Positions 1 through 5,900 of a stretch of DNA of 6,114 bases are shown here, in pieces; position 1 is the stretch's first letter; every line of letters starts with the position of its first letter. Origin of the DNA: JBCCZC01 sp039188505 (GTDB lineage Bacteria > Pseudomonadota > Gammaproteobacteria > Xanthomonadales > SZUA-38); NCBI GenBank assembly GCA_039188505.1, contig JBCCZC010000364.1, positions 1-6,114 of the forward strand, given 5' to 3'. The notes beneath the pieces are model-generated. The model was not told the origin of the DNA and ran no database searches. It worked only from the letters and a program-made list of their open reading frames with translations. Made by a program: the position numbers and the translations under genes.

Positions 1-57
1 GCAGGAGCGATAGCGCATCGCGCCGACGGAGTGTGGGGTCCATCCAACGGCAAAACG

Positions 58-83
58 GCCCTCGGGCACGCAGGCCCGAGGGC
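58..83. other. Hairpin with perfect 10-bp GC-rich stem (copy 1)
   Basis: GCCCTCGGGC (58-67) pairs perfectly with GCCCGAGGGC (74-83) around the 6-nt loop ACGCAG. It could act as an RNA hairpin or DNA cruciform on either strand. No run of T follows on either strand, so it is not a canonical intrinsic terminator. The same hairpin recurs at 152-177. Confidence 0.8.
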
Positions 84-93
84 GTAAGACCGG

Positions 94-111
94 GCCGGCG
101 CATGCGCCGGC
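94..111. other. 18-bp perfect palindrome (copy 1)
   Basis: GCCGGCGCATGCGCCGGC equals its own reverse complement. It lies 10 bp after the first hairpin of copy 1. Such a palindrome could be a dimeric protein-binding site or the core of a REP-like element. Its exact repetition at 188-205 shows it belongs to the duplicated unit. Confidence 0.8.
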
Positions 112-122
112 TTGTTCCGTCT

Positions 123-213
123 GAGTGTGGGGTCCATCCAACGGGAAAACGGCCCTCGGGCACGCAGGCCCGAGGGCGTAAGACCGGGCCGGCGCATGCG
201 CCGGCTTGTTCCG
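123..213. repeat. Intergenic tandem repeat, copy 2 (91 bp, period 94)
   Basis: This is the second copy of the 91-bp unit at 29-119, differing at one base and separated by three bases. Its right flank (CCGGTCTTAC, 211-220) completes an outer inverted repeat that copy 1 lacks, because copy 1 continues as CCGTCTGAG. Copy 2 therefore looks like the intact 3' end of the element, and copy 1 like a version shortened at the junction. It lies 81 bp upstream of the start codon of the secreted-protein gene. Confidence 0.9.
152..177. other. Hairpin with perfect 10-bp GC-rich stem (copy 2)
   Basis: This is the copy-2 equivalent of the hairpin at 58-83: 152-161 pairs with 168-177 around a 6-nt loop. It abuts the larger inverted repeat 178-220 with no spacer, so copy 2 can fold into two back-to-back stem-loops. 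No T-tract follows. Confidence 0.8.
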
Positions 214-220
214 GTCTTAC
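178..220. other. Compound inverted repeat: outer 10-bp stem enclosing an 18-bp palindrome
   Basis: GTAAGACCGG (178-187) pairs perfectly with CCGGTCTTAC (211-220). Directly inside is the palindrome 188-205, followed by an unpaired TTGTT (206-210). On one strand this gives a long stem with a one-sided 5-nt bulge. The outer arm exists only in copy 2. It may be the mature 3' end of a mobile or REP-like element or a bidirectional transcription barrier; neither role can be proved here. Confidence 0.75.
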
Positions 221-281
221 CTTGATGCGCCGTTCATGGCGGTGTCGGGTATCCTAGAGAATGATCCGCGGGGATCGGGAC

Positions 282-287
282 AAGGGG
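282..287 (+). promoter_or_regulatory. Ribosome binding site of the secreted-protein gene
   Basis: AAGGGG lies 7 nt upstream of the ATG at 295 and supports that start. A small inverted repeat (GATCC 263-267 with GGATC 272-276) sits just before it. No convincing -35/-10 pair is visible between 214 and 281. Confidence 0.6.
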
Positions 288-294
288 TACTGAG

Positions 295-1434
295 ATGGAG
301 AAGGGTCTAGGCCGCTACCTGTGCGTGTTCGCGCTCGCGACCGCAGCGCAGCTGGCGCATGGACAAACGCTGGTTGCGCAGGACGACGTCATCGCCGATC
401 GCCTCGAGGACGCCGGTCTGTTCACCATCCAGCCCGGCGAGATTCTCGGCAACGATCAGCTGCCCGCCGGAGTGAGCAGCGCAGAGCTGACCATCATCGC
501 GGTCGACTCAGAGGTCGGGGGCTCGGCGTTTCTCGACGACGGGCTGCAGTTCAGGACGCCGCTTGACTACTTCGGGCCGGCTTCCTTCCGCTACACGGTG
601 CAGGCCCCGGATGGTCAGACCTCGAGCGCGACCGTGACCATGACAATCGCCCCTGTGAACGATCCGCCGTCGTTCATCACCCGTGACCAGATCATCATCC
701 GACGCCTCGACGAGGCTGTTCCTCCCACCTACCCTGCCTGGTTCTTCGGCTTCGATTTCGGCGGTGGCGGCGAGGACGACGGCGTCGCCGAGTTCATCAT
801 CACCGTCGCCGACGACCCGAACGGTGTCGTCCAGTCGGCGAGTGCATCGAACTTCGGCACTCTGATGATCCAGACGACCGGCAATATCGGTACAGCGACC
901 CTCGAGGTGCGCCTACGGGATGATGGCGGCACTCTGAATGGTGGCAACGATCTCTCGGACGCGACGACGATCCTCTTCGAGGTCACCGCGGTAACGAATC
1001 TGCGCGTCACCAAGAGCAACGGCCTCGACACCATCCGCCCGGGCGCACTCGTGACCTACTTCATCAGCGTCGTGAACGAGAGCCTCATCGACCTACCCGA
1101 AGTGCGAGTCCAGGACGAGATGCCGCCGGAGTACCGTAGCGTGTTCTGGAGCTGCACCGGCTTTGCGGATGCCCTCTGCGGGGCCATTTCGGGGGTTGGC
1201 GATATCGACGAGATCGTCAACCTGCCGATGAACGGCGAGGTCGTCTACACGGTCAGCGGGGTGATCCTGGGGGATCCGGGAACGCTCGTGGTCAATACGG
1301 CCACCGCCACCGGTCCCGAGGGCCTGCTCGAACTCACGCCCGGCGACAATTCCGCCACGGACGCGGATCCGATCGGGGTCGAGCTGTTCAAGAGCGGGTT
1401 CGAGGAAAGCGAGCGGCCGCAGCCCCTGCCCTAG
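295..1434 (+). CDS. Secreted cadherin-like / DUF11-domain protein
   Basis: This 379-residue protein is predicted to be exported. Residues 1-23 look like a Sec signal peptide: Lys3 and Arg7, a hydrophobic stretch, then Ala-His-Gly before Gln24. Residues about 28-122 resemble the cadherin-like Ig-fold repeats of bacterial surface proteins, with the typical PLDYFGPASFRYTV strand and the VNDPP motif at 121-125. Residues about 126-232 look like a second, less regular beta-sandwich. Residues about 235-358 match DUF11, with a VTYFISVVN-like strand, the NTATAT strand (334-339) and the PGDNSATD end (349-356). Cys287 and Cys295 may form the disulfide often seen in this domain. The ending LFKSGFE (364-370) resembles a C-terminal motif I recall from many exported proteins of Xanthomonadales relatives. 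The ATG has a good ribosome binding site and the gene looks intact. Its neighbours are convergent, so it is probably a separate transcript. A structural or adhesive surface role is inferred; no catalytic motif is seen. Confidence 0.85.
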   Translation: MEKGLGRYLCVFALATAAQLAHGQTLVAQDDVIADRLEDAGLFTIQPGEILGNDQLPAGVSSAELTIIAVDSEVGGSAFLDDGLQFRTPLDYFGPASFRYTVQAPDGQTSSATVTMTIAPVNDPPSFITRDQIIIRRLDEAVPPTYPAWFFGFDFGGGGEDDGVAEFIITVADDPNGVVQSASASNFGTLMIQTTGNIGTATLEVRLRDDGGTLNGGNDLSDATTILFEVTAVTNLRVTKSNGLDTIRPGALVTYFISVVNESLIDLPEVRVQDEMPPEYRSVFWSCTGFADALCGAISGVGDIDEIVNLPMNGEVVYTVSGVILGDPGTLVVNTATATGPEGLLELTPGDNSATDADPIGVELFKSGFEESERPQPLP

Positions 1435-1467
1435 GCAACCGTTGGTCCCGCGTCGCGGTCGCGGCGT

Positions 1468-1971
1468 TCAGACCTCGGAGTCGGTCAATTCGCCACGGAT
1501 CTGCGGGTCCATGAGATCGAGCAGGTGTCGCTCGATGGCCGCCAGGTCCGGAATGATGGAATCCTCGTCCTCGATCGCGACCCGGTAGAGAACGCCTTCC
1601 GGCAGCGTCTCCTGATCGCCCTCGAACAGCAGATTCTCGGCCGTGATCGTGGTCAGGCGCGGAAAACCCTGGGCCAACATGGCCATATAGGGCATCTTGT
1701 GAACGCCCCCGAAGGCCTTCAGGACTGCAACCTTCGCGCCTGACGTTGGCTCGGTCTCGGCTGTTCCCGCGAGCTGCGCCATGGAGAACAGCGGCATGCG
1801 CCAACCGCGCCAGTTGATGGCACCCAGCACCCACGGCGGCGCCTCGCCGATGGCCTGCGGCATGCCATAGGTAATCACCTCGGAAACGCAGGCGTTGGGC
1901 ATGAGCACGCGGCCGTCCGTCACGGGAATGGTGACGCCGCGGATATCCGGTGCAAGGGTGGCCTGTGCCAT
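1468..1971 (-). CDS. chpC: CheW-like adaptor of the Pil-Chp chemosensory system (ChpC)
   Basis: This 167-residue cytoplasmic protein is made almost entirely of one CheW-like domain (about residues 10-150). The characteristic stretch is 47-64, where WVLGAINWRGWRMPLFSM corresponds to the GxxNxRGxxxP region of CheW. No enzyme motif is present, as expected for a scaffold. In Pseudomonas aeruginosa, ChpC is an accessory CheW homologue linking receptors to ChpA; PilI is the main one. The assignment rests on the domain, the length near that of the family, and its place directly after chpB. The ATG at 1971 is preceded by GGAG with 8-nt spacing. It is 28 nt from the chpB stop, so it is very likely cotranscribed. 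Its 3' end faces the secreted-protein gene across 33 bp. A generic CheW name is the alternative if the wider cluster differs. Confidence 0.88.
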   Translation of the reverse strand: MAQATLAPDIRGVTIPVTDGRVLMPNACVSEVITYGMPQAIGEAPPWVLGAINWRGWRMPLFSMAQLAGTAETEPTSGAKVAVLKAFGGVHKMPYMAMLAQGFPRLTTITAENLLFEGDQETLPEGVLYRVAIEDEDSIIPDLAAIERHLLDLMDPQIRGELTDSEV

Positions 1972-1979
1972 AGCTCGAT

Positions 1980-1983
1980 CTCC
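1980..1983 (-). promoter_or_regulatory. Ribosome binding site of chpC
   Basis: On the minus strand GGAG stands 8 nt before the ATG of chpC, inside the 28-nt gap after chpB. The short gap leaves little room for a separate promoter and supports cotranscription with chpB. Confidence 0.65.
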
Positions 1984-1999
1984 AGTCCCGCTATTCAGT

Positions 2000-2980
2000 T
2001 CAGTGTTTTTCGATGCCGCGCTGGTTCAACCGGTGCGCGAGGTGCAACGGGTCTGCCTGGAACTCGACACCGCCGAGCGCGATGGCCCCATCGACCATCG
2101 AACTCACGACGCAGGTGTCCCGCTCCTGGACCCAGACCTGCCCACCGGACTCCAGCACCCGGCCGCAACCTTCGACGGCGTCCGAGGCCATGCCGCTGAA
2201 GACGATCACGTTCGCCTTCGCGCCATAGCGATCCACAACGCCGTGGATGACCTGGTTGATGTCGGGCGAATAGTGGCGGTCCTCGCCCATGTCCGTGAGT
2301 TTGATCCGATCGTCGTCATTGACCTCGAAGCACTTGTCGGGGGGCACGACGTACACGCGTCCCGGACGGAACGGCTCGTCATCGATCGCCATCTTCACCG
2401 ACAGCCGGCTCGCCTGGTCGAGCTGCTCGGTCATCAGGTTGATGAACTCCTTCCCGATATGCTGCGCCAGCACGAGACAGAACGGCACGTCGGGCATCAT
2501 TTCGCCAAGGAACGTACGCATGGCCTCGGGTCCGCCGATCGACGCCGCCAGCACCCAGACCTCGCGGGGGGCCGCCGCATCGATCTGCACTGCTTCCTCC
2601 ACCCGGGCCTGCTCATGCTCCGGCACCGCCGGATAGACCTGCCCGCTGCCCGTGATCTTCGCGGCCAGGTGTCTCGCCCAGCGGGCGCGCGCCGGGCCGG
2701 TCAGCCGCGACGAGGCCTCCGAATCATTGAGGATCAGGCGCCCTGGATAGGCGAAGACGCGTTCCAGGATTTCCGGATTCCGGAGAATCGGGCGCTCGAG
2801 ATTGACGATCAGGACGCCCTCGGAAACCTGGTCCGCATTCTCGAACTCGCTGAGGCGCAGCTCGGTCGTGACGGTACCACCGGCCGCGGCGACCGCGGCC
2901 TTGAGCGGTTCCTGGAAAGACTCGTCCTCGTAAAGCAGGGCCGCACGGAACGTGTCGATCTTGGACTCAGTCTGTGCCAA
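2000..2980 (-). CDS. chpB: CheB-like protein-glutamate methylesterase of the Pil-Chp system (ChpB)
   Basis: This 326-residue cytoplasmic enzyme is expected to hydrolyse glutamyl methyl esters on the pilus chemoreceptor (PilJ-type), resetting signalling to ChpA. The CheB catalytic domain spans about residues 140-320. All three CheB catalytic positions are visible: Ser147 in AASIGGPEA, His174 in AQHIGKEF and Asp267 in SGMASDAVEG. Residues about 11-100 resemble a degenerate response-regulator receiver with an acidic pair (Glu18-Asp19). At the end of the third strand, where the phospho-accepting Asp should be, VLIVNLERP has Asn60, and no clear late Lys is seen; phosphorylation control is therefore doubtful. 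The start is TTG at 2980. An in-frame stop lies eight codons upstream and no ATG or GTG occurs in the conserved N-terminus, so TTG is the best choice. The gene overlaps the end of chpA by 14 nt, suggesting translational coupling. Confidence 0.9.
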   Translation of the reverse strand: MAQTESKIDTFRAALLYEDESFQEPLKAAVAAAGGTVTTELRLSEFENADQVSEGVLIVNLERPILRNPEILERVFAYPGRLILNDSEASSRLTGPARARWARHLAAKITGSGQVYPAVPEHEQARVEEAVQIDAAAPREVWVLAASIGGPEAMRTFLGEMMPDVPFCLVLAQHIGKEFINLMTEQLDQASRLSVKMAIDDEPFRPGRVYVVPPDKCFEVNDDDRIKLTDMGEDRHYSPDINQVIHGVVDRYGAKANVIVFSGMASDAVEGCGRVLESGGQVWVQERDTCVVSSMVDGAIALGGVEFQADPLHLAHRLNQRGIEKH

Positions 2981-5900
2981 CGGTCTCCGCCAGCAGCTCG
3001 TTCACGTTCTCGAGCAGCTCGGCCTCCTGGTACGGCTTGCCAAGGTAGCGATTGACGCCAATTTCGAGCGCTCGCTGGCGGTGCTTCTCGCCGGTACGCG
3101 AGGTGATCATGATGATCGGCACGTCCTTCAGGCGCGGATCGTTACGCATGTGCGTAGCGAGCTCGTAACCGTCCATACGCGGCATCTCGATGTCCAGCAG
3201 CATGAGGTCGGGAATCCGCTCCTGGAGCTGCTCGACGGCGTCCACACCGTCCTTTGCGGTGATGGCTTCCATCTCATGGCGTTCGAGCACGCGCGACGTG
3301 ACTTTCCGCATCGTGATCGAATCGTCGACCACCATGATGACCGGCGGACGCTCCTCGGCGACCATTTCCGGGACCGGTACTGCCGGTGCGACGACTTCGC
3401 CCTCGTCCGTTGTATCAAGCCGGAGGGCCGCACCGCGACGGATCAGCGGACCCAGATCGAGGATCATGATCACGCTGCCATCCCCGAGAATCGTTGCGCC
3501 GAAGATGCCGGGGATCGAACTGATCTGCGGCCCCACCGATTTGACGACGATCTCGCGACTGGACATCACGCTGTCGATGCGGATGCCGGCGCGCTGGTCA
3601 CCGATCCGGGACATGAGAATCGGCAGCATGTCCTCCTCGAGGCGCGCTTTCCGGTCGAGACCGAGCAGCGTGTCGAGCTCGTGCAACTGGTAACTCTCAC
3701 CAGCGTAGTCGATCGCGGTCTCGCCAGACGCAAGACGGTCCTCGAACTCGCCACGCTTCATCCGCACGACCCCCTCGATGGAGGACAGCGGGATGGCAAA
3801 GGTCGATTCGCCGATCCGCACCATGATGGCGTGAGTCACCGCGAGGGTGAACGGCAGGCGGATTGTGAAGGTCGAGCCCTCACCTCGCTTCGACGAGATG
3901 TCGAGCGAGCCGCCGAGCTGCTTGATCTCGCTGTTGACGACGTCCATGCCGACGCCACGTCCAGCAATCTTGCTGACGTCCTCTGCCGTCGAGAAGCCGG
4001 ACTGGAGAATGAAACCGTAGAGGTCCCGTTCGGACAGTTCGGCGTCCTCCTTCAGCAAACCACGCTCGATGGCCTTCGAGCGAACACGTTCCGGATCGAT
4101 ACCGGCCCCATCGTCGATCACCCGGAGCACGACCTCTGTCGCCTCACGCGAGACCTTGATGACGATCGAGCCCTCGTCGGATTTGCCCGCCGCGGTCCGC
4201 TGCTCGGGCATTTCAAGACCGTGGGCAATAGCGTTCCGGAGCATGTGCTCCAGCGGCGCCGTGACGCGCTCGAGGACCGTCCGGTCCATCTCGCCCTGCG
4301 CGCCTTCCACGCGCAGGACGGCGCGCTTGCCGAGTTCCTGGCTGGTCTGCCGAAGAATCCGGCGGAGGCGCGGAACGAGACTGTCGAAGGGGACCATGCG
4401 GGTGCGCATGAGGCCTTCCTGCAGATCCGAGTTCACCCGGCTCTGCTGCAGGAGCAGCGTTTCTGATCCACGGGTCACGTCGTCGAGCATGCTCTGGATG
4501 CTCGTCAAGTCGGCTACGGATTCGGCCAGGGCCCGTGAGTACTGCTGCAGCTGTGAGAAGCGATCGAGCTCGAGCGGATCGAAGTCCTGTTCGAACTCCC
4601 CGCCCTCCCGCTGGTATCTCGACAGGATCTGGGCTTCGGTCTCGATCTCCAGCTTTCGCAGCTGGTCTCGCAGGCGCGACACGGTCTGATCGAGCTCCAC
4701 CAGGTTGAAGCGGAAGGTACCGATCTGCTGATCGAGGCGCGCCCGATAGATGCTGACCTCACCGGCATAGTTCACCAGGTTGTCGAGCAGATCCGCGCGG
4801 ACCCGGATCATCTCCTGCTGCGCCCGGGCAGCAATGCCACCGCGCTGTTCGACCTCCTGGTCGAGTGCGGTCTGACGTTCGGTCCTCGGCACGGCTGCCG
4901 GCGCTTCCGCCGGCACCGCCGTCGGCGCCTCGGCCGGCGCGGCGCCTTCCATCAGCGACTCGACAGGATCCCCGCTACTCAGCGCATCAAGGCGCCGCAC
5001 GATCTCCTCGCAGCCCGGGATCGGGGTACGACCGGTAACCGAGTCGAGCATCTGGTGGAGTCGATCGAAGGCATGCTCCAGCAGCTCCACCATCGGTGAA
5101 GAGGCGCTGACCTTGCCTTCGACGATCGCCTCGAACAGCGATTCCATCGAGTGGCTGAGATCGCCAATCGGCGCGATTCCCGCCATCCGGGCGCCACCCT
5201 TCAGCGTGTGCAGCTCGCGCTGGAGGGCTGTGACGACCGATTTCTCCTCTGGCGTGTCCCGGAACTCCACCATCTTGTGGTCGGATTCATCCAGGATCTC
5301 CTCGCCCTCCTGGACAAAGATCTCCACGAGTTCCTCATCGAGATCGCCAAGCGTTTCGATCGCGATCTGCTCAGGCTCCGCCGTGGGGAGAATGCTGCCC
5401 ATCGGCGTTGCTGGCTCGGCTGCGGCGTCTTCGAGTTCCTCGATCTCCTCGAACTCGGCTGCGTCCTCTTCGAAATCGGCTTCCTCGAGGTCGGCAATTG
5501 CCCCGAACTCGACGTCGCCCGCATCGGCCGCATCGGCCGATAACTCGGCTTCAGCTTCAGCTTCAGCTTCAGCTTCAGCTTCAGCTTCAGCTTCAGCTTC
5601 AGCTTCAGCTTCGGCTTCGGCTTCGGCTTCGGCTTCGGCTTCGGCTTCAGCTTCGGCTTCAGCTTCGAACTCGCCATCGAACTCGAACACGGGTTCAGGC
5701 GCGGCTTCGTCATCCGCCTGCTCATCGAGCGGCGCATCGCGCGCTTCGTCAGCTTCGACGTCGCTGTCGATCTCGAGGTCTGCCACGGACGCGACCTCGA
5801 GCTCCAGGTCGCCCTCGGAATCGGCACCCGGCTCGCCTTCGATCTCCAGATCGACCTCGACATCGGGCTCGCCGTCGGAATCCGCTTCGAGTTCGCCGTC

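Larger units (their letters stand above)
29..119. repeat. Intergenic tandem repeat, copy 1 (91 bp, period 94)
   Basis: This 91-bp segment recurs at 123-213 with a single mismatch (C at 51, G at 145). It begins GAGTGTGGGGTCC and ends CTTGTTCCG. It contains a perfect 10-bp inverted repeat (58-67 with 74-83) and an 18-bp perfect palindrome (94-111). No gene with believable codon use covers it. Near-identity of the copies points to a recent duplication. The family is not recognised; a REP/ERIC-like dispersed palindromic element or a terminator cassette are the main options. Confidence 0.9.

Noticed and set aside
29..220. CRISPR array
   Set aside because: There are only two long copies separated by 3 bp, with no spacer-sized unique sequence and no cas genes.
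33..257. 74-codon plus-strand reading frame across the tandem repeat
   Set aside because: It simply reads through both repeat copies in different frames, has no ribosome binding site or recognisable domain, and is Arg/Pro/Gly-rich as expected from GC-rich palindromes.
263..276. Small inverted repeat GATCC/GGATC before the ribosome binding site as an operator or riboswitch
   Set aside because: A 5-bp stem is common by chance and there is no further conserved structure around it.
214..281. Promoter for the secreted-protein gene (TTGATG 222-227, TATCCT 250-255)
   Set aside because: The 22-bp spacing is too long and the alternatives (TTCATG 233-238 with GAGAAT 257-262) match consensus poorly. 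A promoter probably exists here but cannot be placed.
1435..1467. Possible bidirectional terminator between the convergent genes (CCGCG 1448-1452 with CGCGG 1460-1464)
   Set aside because: The stem is only 5 bp and no T-run follows on either strand, so it is indistinguishable from chance in GC-rich DNA.
1895..3055. 386-codon plus-strand frame antisense to chpB and the chpC 5' end
   Set aside because: It runs across three real minus-strand genes and has no recognisable domain or credible start signal.
2952..4466. 504-codon plus-strand frame antisense to chpA
   Set aside because: It mirrors the codon structure of a clearly functional kinase on the other strand. Its product is His/Asp/Arg-rich without domains, typical of antisense shadows in GC-rich genes.
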